Shown: positions 32,453 to 41,582, counted from the first letter of the stretch. The stretch is 64,000 bases of DNA from HRBIN21 sp039630485 (GCA_039630485.1 JBCNUX010000002.1:9203-73202), one strand, 5' to 3'. The notes: a model not told the origin generated them from the sequence alone. Numbers and translations: made by a program.

Positions 32453-33723
32453 AGTCGCTCTACTACGGGCAGTGCTTCCCCAACTACGTAGAAGGAGCCA
32501 ACGATGAGCGTCGGACATTCCCGTTCCCATGCCCGTCGGGCAGCCTCCGCAACACTCGGAATAACCTCAATCGAGGAGAACCCACAACGGGAGGCCACAG
32601 TTGCCAACTGCTCTGCTGGCACAGCCCGCTCCGTTGCAGGGGAGCAAGCAATCAAGTGGCTAGTGTGGGGGGCCAAAAGGCGGAGCATGCTCTCGTAGTC
32701 TTTGTCGGCCATAGCTCCGAAGACGAGCTGCCAGCGTGTCGAGGAGTAGCCATGGAGGTCCAACGCTTGCAGTAGGGCAGAGATTCCACCAGGATTATGG
32801 GCGACGTCTACAACGAGCGGTGGAGAGAGACGTAGAGGTTCTATGCGTGCTCGGAGACCTCCCCATTGACGGACGTGCCGGAGCCCTTCTGCAAGGGCTG
32901 CTCCCTCAACGGGAAACATTGGGGCTAAGAGCTCTCGGATGGATAAGACGATCGCTAAGTTCCACGCTTGGTGCTCGCCAGCAAGCGGAAGTACGAGCTC
33001 CCCAATCTCGGGCAGGAATACAAGCTGTTCCAGCGTTGGGAGGGCCTGGAGGCGCTTTGGCACTGCTTGCGGGATGACGACTTGGCGTGCCTGGGCTTCG
33101 TAGGCCCACTGAGTTAAGAGCCCGCGGAGTCGTGGATCGCGCTCGCCGATGACGACGGCACTATCAGGCTTGACGATGCCAATCTTCTGCCAGGCAATCT
33201 CTTCGAGCGTGGAGCCCAAAAACTGCTGGTGGTCGTAGTCGATGCTCGTGACAACAGCAACAGCGGAAGAGATGACGTTTGTAGCGTCGTACCGTCCGCC
33301 CATACCGACTTCCACGACGGCGATGTCGATTCCGTGCTCGGCGAAGAGTTGAAAGGCCAGGGCCGTGGTGACTTCGAAGAAGGTAGCCCCAAGGCTCTCG
33401 GCCGTTTCCAGCAGCGGAGGAAGCCATTCTGCAATGGCTTCGTCAGATGCTGGAATCCCACCGATGCGGATGCGTTCCGAGAAGTGACACACATGCGGCG
33501 ACGTGTAGAGTCCAACGCGGTAGCCTTGGGCCTGCAGGATGGAAGCCGTCATAGCGCAAACGCTTCCCTTCCCGTTCGTCCCCGTTACGTGGATGGACGG
33601 GTAGCGGTGATGGGGGTTACCAAGCCGGTCCAGCAGGGCTGTTATCCGATCCAATCCCGGGCGAATGCCAAAGCGATGGAGTCGGTAGAGGCGCTGGAGT
33701 AGGGTGGAGAGAGTAGCGGACAT
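32428..33723 (-). CDS. folC: Folylpolyglutamate synthase / dihydrofolate synthase
   Basis: The 431-residue Mur-ligase family enzyme adds glutamate to folates. Motifs are the P-loop IHVTGTNGKGSVCAMTASIL, YTSPHVCHFSERIRI, VVEVGMGGRYDATNV, SIDYDHQQFLG, KIGIVK and the C-terminal VVDVAHNPGGISAL with the carbamylated-lysine surroundings. The ATG at 33723 is favoured, but a GTG at 33747 in frame is possible, and a TAATTTCG sequence at 33755-33762 may be its -7 element, one base off consensus. The downstream OstA-like gene overlaps its end. Confidence 0.93.
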   Translation of the reverse strand: MSATLSTLLQRLYRLHRFGIRPGLDRITALLDRLGNPHHRYPSIHVTGTNGKGSVCAMTASILQAQGYRVGLYTSPHVCHFSERIRIGGIPASDEAIAEWLPPLLETAESLGATFFEVTTALAFQLFAEHGIDIAVVEVGMGGRYDATNVISSAVAVVTSIDYDHQQFLGSTLEEIAWQKIGIVKPDSAVVIGERDPRLRGLLTQWAYEAQARQVVIPQAVPKRLQALPTLEQLVFLPEIGELVLPLAGEHQAWNLAIVLSIRELLAPMFPVEGAALAEGLRHVRQWGGLRARIEPLRLSPPLVVDVAHNPGGISALLQALDLHGYSSTRWQLVFGAMADKDYESMLRLLAPHTSHLIACSPATERAVPAEQLATVASRCGFSSIEVIPSVAEAARRAWERECPTLIVGSFYVVGEALPVVERLCGCEQAA

Positions 33724-33799
33724 TTCGCTCGCTAGTAAGCTCTGCACAGGCTTGCGAAATTACCGTAGGGGTTGCTGCAGGGGGCTCGTCGGCAAGTTG

Positions 33800-33807
33800 T
33801 AATTTTG
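33800..33807 (+). promoter_or_regulatory. -7 element TAATTTTG upstream of tRNA-Pro and nadE
   Basis: TAATTTTG ends 21 nt before the tRNA-Pro 5' end. A TTG at 33772-33774 is 25 nt upstream of it, longer than the ideal 20. It would drive tRNA-Pro and probably nadE. Confidence 0.5.
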
Positions 33808-33828
33808 TTTACCTGCTCCAGCATAGGT

Positions 33829-33902
<74 letters not shown>

Positions 33903-33924
33903 CATAGGAGTAAGAAGCGGGTAG

Positions 33925-35886
33925 ATGCGTTTCCCGCTGCATGCCTACGGTTTCCTGCGGCTTGCCGTCGTCTCCCCTGAGCTCCGAGTGGCAGATGTCT
34001 CCTACAACGTTAGCCGCATCGTAGAGGCACTCCGTGTCGCTGCCCATGAGGGCGCACACATTGCGCTCTTTCCAGAGCTGAGTCTGACGGGCTATACGTG
34101 TGGGGATCTCTTCTACGAAGCCGCTCTGCGTCGTGCTGCGTGGGAGGGACTCCAAGAGCTGCTGCCAGTCACGCAGGAGCTGGAGCTCGTTGCCGTCGTG
34201 GGGTTACCGATAGAGCTCGGGGGACGTCTCTTCAACTGCGCAGCAGTGCTGGCACAGGGCCGCCTGGCAGGTTGTATCCCGAAGACGTACCTGCCGAACT
34301 ACGGGGAATTCTATGAGCGGCGCTGGTTTGCCTCTGCGATGGAGTGCCCCCATACCACCCTCCCCGCGGAAGGGGTAGAGGTTCCCTTTGGGACGGACCT
34401 CCTTTTCCCCGTGGAGAATCTGCCGGGTGCGGTCCTTGGGGTAGAACTCTGCGAGGACCTCTGGGTGCCGCAGCCTCCAAGCGGGGATATGGCCGTAGCG
34501 GGGGCAACGGTGATTCTAAATCTCTCCGCTAGTAACGAGGTGCTTGGAAAGGCTGCTTACCGACGGCTGCTGGTGCAGTCTCAGTCAGGGCGTTGCATTG
34601 CTGCTTACGCCTATGTCTCCGCTGGGGCATGGGAGTCCACAACAGATCTGGTCTTCGCTGGGCATAGTCTTGTTGCGGAGAACGGCATCCTGTTAGCGGA
34701 GAGTGAACGGTTCACTTTCCGTCGGCAGGTCATCCTCGTGGATGTAGATGTCGAGCGTCTCGTCCACGACCGCCTGACGAATACGACTTTCACGGCCTCG
34801 CAGCCGAGGCGGAACTACCGTCTTGCTCCTATTCGAGTTGCAGAACGGTGGGCAGAGCGGTTGTTCCGGCCGCTCTCTGCAACCCCGTTCGTACCAGCAG
34901 AGGAGCATGAGCGAGGACGCCGGGCAGAGGAGATCTTCACCCTTCAGACGCGCGGGCTGGCCCGACGGCTCCTCTACCTGGGGGAGAACGTAGGTGTCGT
35001 CGTCGGAGTCTCGGGAGGCCTAGACTCCACATTGGCGCTGTTGGTCTGCACTGCTACAATGGACCTCCTTGGGCGAGAGAGAACCCGAGTCCACGCTGTC
35101 TCTATGCCTGGTCCCGGCTCCACCCAGCGGACCCAGCGGAACGCACAGCGATTGGCCCAAGCCTTGGGGGTGACGCTGCATGTCATTCCCATTACGGAAG
35201 CCGTCCACCAGCATCTGCGTGCTATCGGGCATCCGGAGGAGGTGCTGGACGTCACGTACGAGAATGTCCAGGCTCGTGAGCGCACTCAAATTCTTTTCGA
35301 CCTGGCCAACCGACTCGGCGCGTTGGTGGTGGGGACGAGCGACCTTTCGGAGTTAGCATTGGGTTGGTCCACATACGGTGGGGACCATCTCTCCGCCTAT
35401 GGGGTCAACGCGGGCCTGCCCAAGACGTTGGTGCGTTACGTCGTGGAGTGGTGTGCACGTACCCTCTTTTCGGGAGAAGTCGCAGAGATTCTGTACGACA
35501 TCCTCTCCACGCCGATCTCTCCAGAACTACTCCCGCCAGCCGATGGGGACCGGATTCGGCAGCAGACGGAACAAGTCCTGGGGCCGCTGGAGGTTCACGA
35601 TTTCATTCTCTTCCACATGGTGCGCTACCATTTCTCGCCGCGCAAGATTTTCCTGCTAGCCCGATTGGCTTTTGGCAAGCGGTATCGAGAGGAGCAGCTC
35701 TTGGAGTGGATGCGCCTCTTCTACCAGCGCTTCTTTGCCAACCAGTTCAAGCGCTCGTGTTTGCCCGATGGACCGAAGGTTGGGACAGTTGCCCTTTCGC
35801 CTCGTGGAGACTGGCGCATGCCGAGCGACGCAGAGGCTGCCGTATGGCTGGCGGAGATAGCGGCTCTGCAGCCGGAGACGGTCTGA
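33925..35886 (+). CDS. nadE: Glutamine-dependent NAD+ synthetase
   Basis: The 653-residue enzyme makes NAD+ from nicotinate adenine dinucleotide using ammonia from glutamine. The N-terminal half is a nitrilase-type glutaminase with the catalytic triad in ALFPELSLTGY (Glu), IPKTYLPNYGEFYERRWF (Lys) and LGVELCEDLW (Cys). The C-terminal half is the synthetase with the PP-loop VGVSGGLDSTLALLVC (about 365), TSDLSELALGWSTYGGDH and PISPELLPP. Length and order match the long, glutamine-using form. It follows tRNA-Pro by 22 nt. nadD, the step before, is at 36691 on the other strand. Confidence 0.97.
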   Translation: MRFPLHAYGFLRLAVVSPELRVADVSYNVSRIVEALRVAAHEGAHIALFPELSLTGYTCGDLFYEAALRRAAWEGLQELLPVTQELELVAVVGLPIELGGRLFNCAAVLAQGRLAGCIPKTYLPNYGEFYERRWFASAMECPHTTLPAEGVEVPFGTDLLFPVENLPGAVLGVELCEDLWVPQPPSGDMAVAGATVILNLSASNEVLGKAAYRRLLVQSQSGRCIAAYAYVSAGAWESTTDLVFAGHSLVAENGILLAESERFTFRRQVILVDVDVERLVHDRLTNTTFTASQPRRNYRLAPIRVAERWAERLFRPLSATPFVPAEEHERGRRAEEIFTLQTRGLARRLLYLGENVGVVVGVSGGLDSTLALLVCTATMDLLGRERTRVHAVSMPGPGSTQRTQRNAQRLAQALGVTLHVIPITEAVHQHLRAIGHPEEVLDVTYENVQARERTQILFDLANRLGALVVGTSDLSELALGWSTYGGDHLSAYGVNAGLPKTLVRYVVEWCARTLFSGEVAEILYDILSTPISPELLPPADGDRIRQQTEQVLGPLEVHDFILFHMVRYHFSPRKIFLLARLAFGKRYREEQLLEWMRLFYQRFFANQFKRSCLPDGPKVGTVALSPRGDWRMPSDAEAAVWLAEIAALQPETV

Positions 35887-35888
35887 AG

Positions 35889-36719
35889 CTATTCCCGAAG
35901 GGCTCCCGAGAGGATACCGCGTAGGAAAGTCTTGCGGAAAGCCAAGAAGAGCACGAGCGCCGGCAGGGCAGCAATTGCGGCGCCTGCCATGAGATGACCC
36001 CAGTCCACGGTCTGCTTGCTGATGTAGAACGCAAGCCCTACGGGTAGCGTTCGCCGCGCCTCCGATTGGGTGAACAGGAAGGGAAAGAGGAAGGCGTTCC
36101 AGTGGCTCAGGAACGTCGTTAACCCCACCATGAGGAGGACAGGCCGTGCCAGCGGGAAGACGATACGAAAGAGAATAGCCCATGGTCCGGCTCCGTCTAG
36201 CCGAGCGGCGTCCTCTATGTCTGGCGGGAGAGCTGCAATGTATTGCCGAACCATGAAGATGCTCAGTCCGGTGACGAGCCATGGGATGATGAGCGCCCAG
36301 TAGGTATCAATCCAGCCAAGAGCGACCATCAGTCGGTAGAGGGGGAGCATGAGGACATGGGCAGGGATGAGCAGTACAGCAAGCACAGACGCCTCTACGA
36401 CGGGTTTACCAGGGAAACGATACCGTGCTAGTGCGTAGCCAGCCATGAAGCCAAAGAGGAGGTTTCCGGCCGTAACCGCTGTGGAGACGAGAAGGGAGTT
36501 GAGGACGTACTGGCCAACGGCAGTGGTGCTCAAGAGGTTGATGTAGTTCTCCAGCGTGAGCGGTGCCGCCAGTAGCTCCCCAAGGGTGCTGTACTGCTCT
36601 GGATAGCGCCGTAAGGAAAGCAGCACCATCCAGCCAAAGGGAAAGAGCATACTCAAAGCGACCCATCCAAGCAGGGCGTAGAGTCCTGCCCTAGGGAGCC
36701 ACGTAGAGCCGATGCGCAT
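35889..36719 (-). CDS. Carbohydrate-type ABC transporter permease (MalG-like)
   Basis: The 276-residue protein has six membrane helices and the binding-protein-dependent permease (EAA) loop IEDAARLDGAGPWAILFRIVFPLARPVL. Other typical stretches are SLLVSTAVTAGNLLFGFMAGYALARYRFPG and MLPLYRLMVALGWIDTYWALI, as in the CUT1 sugar uptake family. It would pair with a MalF-like permease, a binding protein and an ATPase, none of which is nearby. The ATG at 36719 overlaps the end of nadD by 29 nt; an upstream frame to 36770 is less likely. It is the last gene of the long minus-strand array and converges with nadE 2 nt away. Confidence 0.88.
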   Translation of the reverse strand: MRIGSTWLPRAGLYALLGWVALSMLFPFGWMVLLSLRRYPEQYSTLGELLAAPLTLENYINLLSTTAVGQYVLNSLLVSTAVTAGNLLFGFMAGYALARYRFPGKPVVEASVLAVLLIPAHVLMLPLYRLMVALGWIDTYWALIIPWLVTGLSIFMVRQYIAALPPDIEDAARLDGAGPWAILFRIVFPLARPVLLMVGLTTFLSHWNAFLFPFLFTQSEARRTLPVGLAFYISKQTVDWGHLMAGAAIAALPALVLFLAFRKTFLRGILSGALRE

Positions 36720-37296
36720 AGATGTAGTCTCGGACGGTATCTGGAACGACGTAGCGGATGGAGAGGCCACGTGCTAAACGAGAACGAATGTCGGTGGAAG
36801 AGATGGCCAGCAAGGGTACCTCCAAGATGATGGCCTCCAAGAGGCCAAGCGTCATCAGGTGTTGGCGTAACTCGGATTCGTCCACCCCAGGACGTGGGGC
36901 GATGCAGAGCCGGACCTGCTGGGCGATTTCACGCCAACGATGCCAAAGGTGGAACTCCATCGCCTGATCGGCCCCTAAGAGAAGGAAGAGCTCTGCTGTA
37001 GAGAATCTCTGTCGGAATTCGGCAATCGTGTCCACCGTATACGAAATCCCTCCTCGGCGGATTTCGCAGGCCTCAGTGCAGAACCGTGGATGCTCTCTCG
37101 TGGCGAGCTGTACCATAGCGAGTCGGTGTTCAGCCGGTGCCAATTCGGAGTTGGCGGATGGCTTGAGCGGCGGATGAGCTGCGGGGACGAAATAGCAGCT
37201 CTCGAGTCCGAGTTGTTCCACGAATCGGTCCGCAACGACAAGGTGGGCGATGTGGATCGGGTTGAAACTGCCACCGAAGATGCCGATTCGCGGCAT
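36691..37296 (-). CDS. nadD: Nicotinate-nucleotide adenylyltransferase
   Basis: The 201-residue enzyme joins ATP and nicotinate mononucleotide. It shows RIGIFGGSFNPIHIAHLVVAD with the nucleotidyltransferase HxxH motif, YFVPAAHPPLKP, HRLAMVQLAT, GISYTVDTIAEFRQRF, FLLLGADQAMEFHLWHRW and the C-terminal ISSTDIRSRLARGLSIRYVVPD, which is the ISSTxIR motif. Its start is immediately after the nuoF stop. nadE, the next step in NAD synthesis, is on the other strand 800 nt away. Confidence 0.96.
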   Translation of the reverse strand: MPRIGIFGGSFNPIHIAHLVVADRFVEQLGLESCYFVPAAHPPLKPSANSELAPAEHRLAMVQLATREHPRFCTEACEIRRGGISYTVDTIAEFRQRFSTAELFLLLGADQAMEFHLWHRWREIAQQVRLCIAPRPGVDESELRQHLMTLGLLEAIILEVPLLAISSTDIRSRLARGLSIRYVVPDTVRDYIYAHRLYVAP

Positions 37297-38643
37297 TCAC
37301 GCTTCGGTCGTTACCGCTCTGCCCAAGGGGAAGGCGCTACGCCGGAGTGCGTGCACGACGTTTAGTGGGACGTAGCCATGAGTAGGCTTGCAGCGGGCCT
37401 CGAATTCCTCGCGGAACTTCGTAACGAAGCCCCGGACAGCCCATGCTGCAGCGTCCGCCAGAGCGCAGATGGTATGGCCCTCCATCTGGTTGCAGATGTC
37501 TACGAGCAGGTCAACGTCTTGCGTAGTGGCCTCCCCGGCAACAAAGCGGGCTAGGATCTTTTCAAGCCACCCACAGCCCTCGCGGCAGGGAGTGCACTGC
37601 CCACATGACTCGTGGTGGTAGAAGCGAGCGATTCGCCAGGTGACGCGCACAATGTCCGTGTCTTCATCCATCACGATGATTCCTGCCGTCCCGATATGGG
37701 TACCCAACTGCTTGAGCGACTCCTCGTCCATACGTACCCCCTCGATCTCATCGCCTCGTAACGGCGGCATAGAGCTTCCACCAGGGATGACAGCCTTAAC
37801 CCTCTTGCCGTTTGGAATGCCGCCGCCGACATCGAAGAGAAGCTCTGTCAGGAAGGTGCCTGTCGGGAGCTCGTAGACCCCGGGACGGTTGATGTGCCCA
37901 CTGAGTCCATAGAGAATGGTGCCTGGATGACCAGGAGCGCCAATTTGAGCGTAAGCTGCGCCACCCATGCGAATGATTGGGGGGACAGCGGCAATCGTCT
38001 CGACGTTGTTGATAGTCGTCGGCATACCCCACAGACCGCGCTGGGCAGGGAAGGGGGGTTTGAAGCGAGGATAGCCCCGCTTGCCCTCAATGGACTCCAT
38101 CAGCGCTGTCTCCTCCCCGCAGATGTAGGCGCCTGCGCCTTTGTGGAGAACGATGCCTAAGCTATAGCTGGTCCCAAAGGTCTGGCGCATCCGCTCGCCA
38201 ACGAGCCCGCGGTCGTAAGCCTCCCGGAGAGCCTGCTCTAACAGCCGATACCATCGGTGGTACTCGCCCCGGATGTACACGAACGCCTTGGTGATGCCCA
38301 TAGCGTAGCCGGCGATCAGGATGCCTTCTAGTAGCTGATGGGGGTTGAACTCCAGGATCTGCCGGTCCTTGAAAGAGCCTGGCTCGGATTCGTCAGCGTT
38401 AACAACCAAGTACTTGGGCCTACTGGAGTCTTTCGGCATGAAGCTCCACTTCAGTCCCGTTGGGAAGCAAGCACCTCCACGTCCCCGGAGTCCAGAACGC
38501 TTGACTTCTTCAATGACTTCTTCCGGCGTCATCCTCAGGGCTTTGCGGAAGGCCTCATACCCTCCGTGCTGGAGGTAGACCTCTAGGCGGTGGAGGTTCG
38601 GGATGTCAGGCAACAGCAGCTTTGGCGTCTGTCCCATAGCCAT
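37297..38643 (-). CDS. nuoF: NADH-quinone oxidoreductase subunit F (NuoF), standing alone
   Basis: The 448-residue protein oxidises NADH in complex I or in a related NAD-linked hydrogenase or dehydrogenase. It has the FMN/NADH-site motifs RSGLRGRGGACFPTGLKW, VVNADESEPGSFKDR, GAGAYICGEETALMESIEGK and GLWGMPTTINNVET, and the 4Fe-4S motif ESCGQCTPCREGC with the fourth cysteine in HTICALADAAAW. NuoE and NuoG are not adjacent. The ATG at 38643 or 38637 is chosen from a promoter at 38667-38697 that places transcription start near 38661, so the longer frame to 38697 is excluded. Confidence 0.93.
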   Translation of the reverse strand: MAMGQTPKLLLPDIPNLHRLEVYLQHGGYEAFRKALRMTPEEVIEEVKRSGLRGRGGACFPTGLKWSFMPKDSSRPKYLVVNADESEPGSFKDRQILEFNPHQLLEGILIAGYAMGITKAFVYIRGEYHRWYRLLEQALREAYDRGLVGERMRQTFGTSYSLGIVLHKGAGAYICGEETALMESIEGKRGYPRFKPPFPAQRGLWGMPTTINNVETIAAVPPIIRMGGAAYAQIGAPGHPGTILYGLSGHINRPGVYELPTGTFLTELLFDVGGGIPNGKRVKAVIPGGSSMPPLRGDEIEGVRMDEESLKQLGTHIGTAGIIVMDEDTDIVRVTWRIARFYHHESCGQCTPCREGCGWLEKILARFVAGEATTQDVDLLVDICNQMEGHTICALADAAAWAVRGFVTKFREEFEARCKPTHGYVPLNVVHALRRSAFPLGRAVTTEA

Positions 38644-38666
38644 GCAAGGGCACGAGATACCGTCCA

Positions 38667-38697
38667 CAAATATATCGCTTCGCCATGAGCTCCTCAA
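38667..38697 (-). promoter_or_regulatory. Bacteroidota-type promoter of nuoF
   Basis: TATATTTG (38667-38674) is preceded by TTG (38695-38697) with exactly 20 nt between, on the minus strand. The -33 half lies in the stop region of the upstream cyclo-ligase gene. It gives nuoF its own start, with a leader of about 20 nt. Confidence 0.65.
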
Positions 38698-39293
38698 GGA
38701 GGAATGTCATCTGCGTAGAGGGGCCCGGACTCTGTAATGACGACATCTAATTGGACGTCGTGAGGCGCGTGCGGGATGAATCCCACAGCCTGGACAGAAA
38801 AGGCCAGCCCAACGCGGCGGGCTCGGACGCGCCGAAGGAAGCGGTCGTAGTACCCCTGTCCATAGCCTAAGCGGTAGAGCTGTCGGTCATAGGCGACAAC
38901 GGGGACAATAACGACGTCGGCTGGTGAAAGACCGAGCGCTTCTGCCGTCATCCACTCGGTTGGCGGGACATCTGGCTCCGGAATCCCCCAGCGGTTGTAG
39001 CGGAGACGGAGAGGAAGCCGGAGCCATGCGTGGAGCAGTTCAGGTTGGCCTTCTACGACAATTGGGACCGCCACCCGTTTCCCTAAGTCCAGAAGGCGTT
39101 GGCAGAGCGTGTGGGTATCTACCTCTGTGCCGAAAGAGAAGTAAGAGTGGACGATGGCAGCCTCCCGTACCCAGGGGTGAGCGAGTACGAGGCTGCAAAT
39201 CTGCTCGGAGAACCGCTGACGCAGTTCTTTCGGTAGAGCGGCACGTCGTTGGAGTGCCTGCTGGCGAAGTTCTGCTTTGCTTGGGGCGTTCAT
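38694..39293 (-). CDS. 5-formyltetrahydrofolate cyclo-ligase
   Basis: The 199-residue enzyme converts 5-formyl-THF to 5,10-methenyl-THF with ATP, returning stored folate to the one-carbon pool. The C-terminal GYGQGYYDRFLRRVRARRVGLAFSVQ contains the ATP and folate-binding signature. The middle has VVIVPVVAYDRQLYRLGY and the N-terminus KAELRQQALQRRAALP, both typical. It overlaps the DMT transporter gene by 4 nt. Its stop region contains the -33 half of the nuoF promoter. Confidence 0.92.
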   Translation of the reverse strand: MNAPSKAELRQQALQRRAALPKELRQRFSEQICSLVLAHPWVREAAIVHSYFSFGTEVDTHTLCQRLLDLGKRVAVPIVVEGQPELLHAWLRLPLRLRYNRWGIPEPDVPPTEWMTAEALGLSPADVVIVPVVAYDRQLYRLGYGQGYYDRFLRRVRARRVGLAFSVQAVGFIPHAPHDVQLDVVITESGPLYADDIPP

Positions 39294-40213
39294 CGCTGTG
39301 CCGCCACGTACCGGACTCTTGGAAGCTGAGCAAGCCCAGTCCCTACCAGGATGAGAGCGGCACCAAAGAGTTCCCGCACAGTGAAATGCTCGCTCAAAGC
39401 TATCCAGGCGATCACACTTGCAATCAAGGGTTCAAGGGCATAGATGAGTGTTGCACGGAAGGGTGTAGTGTAACGCTGGTAGTGCGTTTGTAGTAGCATG
39501 GCAGTCAGGGAGGCTAGGAAGGCAGTGTAGGCGAGAGCAAGGAGGAGAGCTGGAAGGAAGCTCCAGTTGGGGTGGAGAGGAAAGGCGGGACTCCCGGCCG
39601 CAGCAGCGATTCCATAAGCCGCGAAGCCAGCCAGGGCAGTGACGGCAAGCTGGACGAACGTCAAACGGAGGCTATACCCTAGGGCGCTGGAACCGGAACG
39701 CGTGAAAGAGTCTAGCGCTACGATGTATAACCCCCAGAAGAGTGTGCTGAGGATTGTCAGTACGTCTCCAAGATTCCACCCCTCCAGGCTGGGAGCTGTC
39801 AACTGCCAAAGCCCAACGAGTGTCATGCCAGCTCCGAGCCATTCCCATCCCGAAATCCGACGATGCTGGAACAATAGCTGGAAGCCAGGGACGAGAGCGA
39901 GTGTTGTTCCTGTGATGAATGCCGATCGGGAGGCTGTTGTGTAGAGCAGTCCCGCTGTCTGCAGTAGGAACCCTCCGGCTAACAGAATCCCCAGAATCCC
40001 TCCATGCCGTAGCGCTGTGACTTCCCAGCGGTGGAATGAACCATGCCAAAGGATGAGCAGGCCAACTGTCGCTAAGAGGAACCGAAGGCCGATGAAGAGG
40101 AAGGGGGAGATATGGGCAATGATCCCTTTGACGACCACAAATGTCCCAGCCCAGATGAACGTGATGCCGAGCAAGATGAGCTCAGCCTTCCACGCGGGGA
40201 CGCTTTGTGGCAT
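39290..40213 (-). CDS. DMT-superfamily transporter with two EamA domains
   Basis: The 307-residue protein has about ten membrane helices arranged as two EamA repeats: ELILLGITFIWAGTFVVVKG and SPFLFIGLRFLLATVGLLIL in the first, GDVLTILSTLFWGLYIVALD and TPFRATLIYALEPLIASVIAW in the second. Such proteins export or exchange metabolites; the substrate cannot be predicted. The ATG at 40213 gives a normal first helix and overlaps the 3' end of nth by 32 nt. The next gene starts 4 nt inside its stop. Confidence 0.87.
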   Translation of the reverse strand: MPQSVPAWKAELILLGITFIWAGTFVVVKGIIAHISPFLFIGLRFLLATVGLLILWHGSFHRWEVTALRHGGILGILLAGGFLLQTAGLLYTTASRSAFITGTTLALVPGFQLLFQHRRISGWEWLGAGMTLVGLWQLTAPSLEGWNLGDVLTILSTLFWGLYIVALDSFTRSGSSALGYSLRLTFVQLAVTALAGFAAYGIAAAAGSPAFPLHPNWSFLPALLLALAYTAFLASLTAMLLQTHYQRYTTPFRATLIYALEPLIASVIAWIALSEHFTVRELFGAALILVGTGLAQLPRVRYVAAQR

Positions 40214-40877
40214 GAGTTGCTGGTTCAATAGCTGCCGAGGGGCACAAGTCCCGAAGGATACAGATAGCACATCGCGGGCGGTGGGCCTTACAGACGTTTC
40301 TCCCGTGGGCAATCATGAGGTGGGTGAACTGCACCCACTCTGACTTCGGGACTAGCTCCATCAGGCGGTATTCAATTCGTTCGCGATTGTTTGTGGTGAC
40401 GAATCCCAACCGTTGGACTAGCCGGGCAACGTGGGTATCGACGACGATACCCTGAGGCTCGAAGAATTCGCCCAGCACGACATTGGCAGTCTTTCGCCCG
40501 ACGCCCGGTAGACTTGTGAGCTCTTCCAGAGTCTTTGGAACTTCGCCTCCAAAACGTTCCAGAAGAGCTTGGCAGCACTCTCGGATGTGGCGTGCCTTGG
40601 ACTTGTAGTACCCCGTTGGATAGATGTCCCGCTCGAGCTCCTCAACGGGCACTCGTAAGTAATCCTCCGGGGTGCGGTACTTCTGGAAGAGGCTCTCTGT
40701 TACCTGGTTGACCCGTTCGTCGGTGCACTGGGCGGAGAGGATTGTCGCAATCAGCAGCTCGAACGGAGACTGGTAACGTAGTTGGATGCGTGCTTCAGGA
40801 TACTCAGCGCGGAGACGGCGGAGTACTTCTGCCATCCGTGCGCGCTCGGGGTCTTCTGCAGGTCGGTGCTGCTCCAT
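40182..40877 (-). CDS. nth: Endonuclease III (DNA glycosylase / AP lyase)
   Basis: The 231-residue enzyme removes oxidised pyrimidines from DNA. The helix-hairpin-helix SLPGVGRKTANVVLGE carries the catalytic lysine, VDTHVARLVQRLGF the catalytic aspartate, and the C-terminus has the 4Fe-4S cysteine spacing C-x6-C-x2-C-x5-C. LIATILSAQCTDERVNQVTESLF near the N-terminus is also diagnostic. The tail after the cluster is about 20 residues longer than in E. coli. It lies between the glycosyltransferase gene (3 nt gap) and the DMT transporter gene. Confidence 0.95.
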   Translation of the reverse strand: MEQHRPAEDPERARMAEVLRRLRAEYPEARIQLRYQSPFELLIATILSAQCTDERVNQVTESLFQKYRTPEDYLRVPVEELERDIYPTGYYKSKARHIRECCQALLERFGGEVPKTLEELTSLPGVGRKTANVVLGEFFEPQGIVVDTHVARLVQRLGFVTTNNRERIEYRLMELVPKSEWVQFTHLMIAHGRNVCKAHRPRCAICILRDLCPSAAIEPATHATKRPRVEG

Positions 40878-40880
40878 GGA

Positions 40881-41582
40881 CTACTCTGCAGTGAGCGACA
40901 TGCCGTAACGAGTACACAAGGAGTCAGGCGTTGTACGGTAGTAGCGGTAGGTCGGGAAGTTGACGCGGGCAATCCGTGCGCCGGCAGCGCAGGCTTTTTG
41001 GTAGAAGGCTGCATCGTCGGCAAATCGGAGTTGAGGATAGCCGATCTCCAAAGCTAAGGTCCGACGCACAACGAAGGTCCCTCCGACAGCGCACTCGCTG
41101 ATGTGAATCCACCGCCGAAGGTCATTCCGGTCAGGCACAAATGGGGGACCGATGACTTCTACACCCCCAAGGAGGAAGTCTACCTGCGGATGCTGCTGTA
41201 GGTACTCAGCTCGTAGGCTGAGGTGTGTGGGGTGATATTCGTCGTCGGAGTCCAGGAACGTGATGAACTCTCCACGGGCACGGAGGATGCCGTAGTGTCG
41301 TGCAGCCCCGGGACCGCGATGAGCCGTTCGATAGAAGCGGAAGCGCGGGTCCTCCTGTGCTAGGAGAGCTACAAGGAATGGGGTGACATCCGTTCCGCCA
41401 TCATCTATGACGAGAGCTTCCCAGTGCTGCCACTGTTGCCGTAAGAGGGATCGGAGGGCACGAAGGAACAAACGGGCTCTGTTGCGTGTACACAGGATGA
41501 CGGAGAAGAATGGTGTCGACGAGGGGTGCACGGTCTGGGGAGCTTCTGTCCTTGGGGCCTTCGCTACTGCTCCGTTTCCCAT
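40881..41582 (-). CDS. Family 2 glycosyltransferase
   Basis: The 233-residue protein has the GT-A fold of family 2: FFSVILCTRNRARLFLRALRSLL, WEALVIDDGGTD, GPGAARHYGILRARGEFITFLDSDDEYHP with the metal-binding DSDD. VGGTFVVRRTLALEIGYPQLRFADDAAFY corresponds to the usual acceptor-side ED-like region. It likely transfers a sugar to a surface polysaccharide or lipid. The start overlaps the end of purE by 19 nt. The donor and acceptor are unknown and no other polysaccharide genes are near. Confidence 0.88.
   Translation of the reverse strand: MGNGAVAKAPRTEAPQTVHPSSTPFFSVILCTRNRARLFLRALRSLLRQQWQHWEALVIDDGGTDVTPFLVALLAQEDPRFRFYRTAHRGPGAARHYGILRARGEFITFLDSDDEYHPTHLSLRAEYLQQHPQVDFLLGGVEVIGPPFVPDRNDLRRWIHISECAVGGTFVVRRTLALEIGYPQLRFADDAAFYQKACAAGARIARVNFPTYRYYRTTPDSLCTRYGMSLTAE

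Noticed and set aside
33755..33762. TAATTTCG as the folC -7 element
   Set aside because: One mismatch to TAnnTTTG and no TTG at the right distance; mentioned under folC only.
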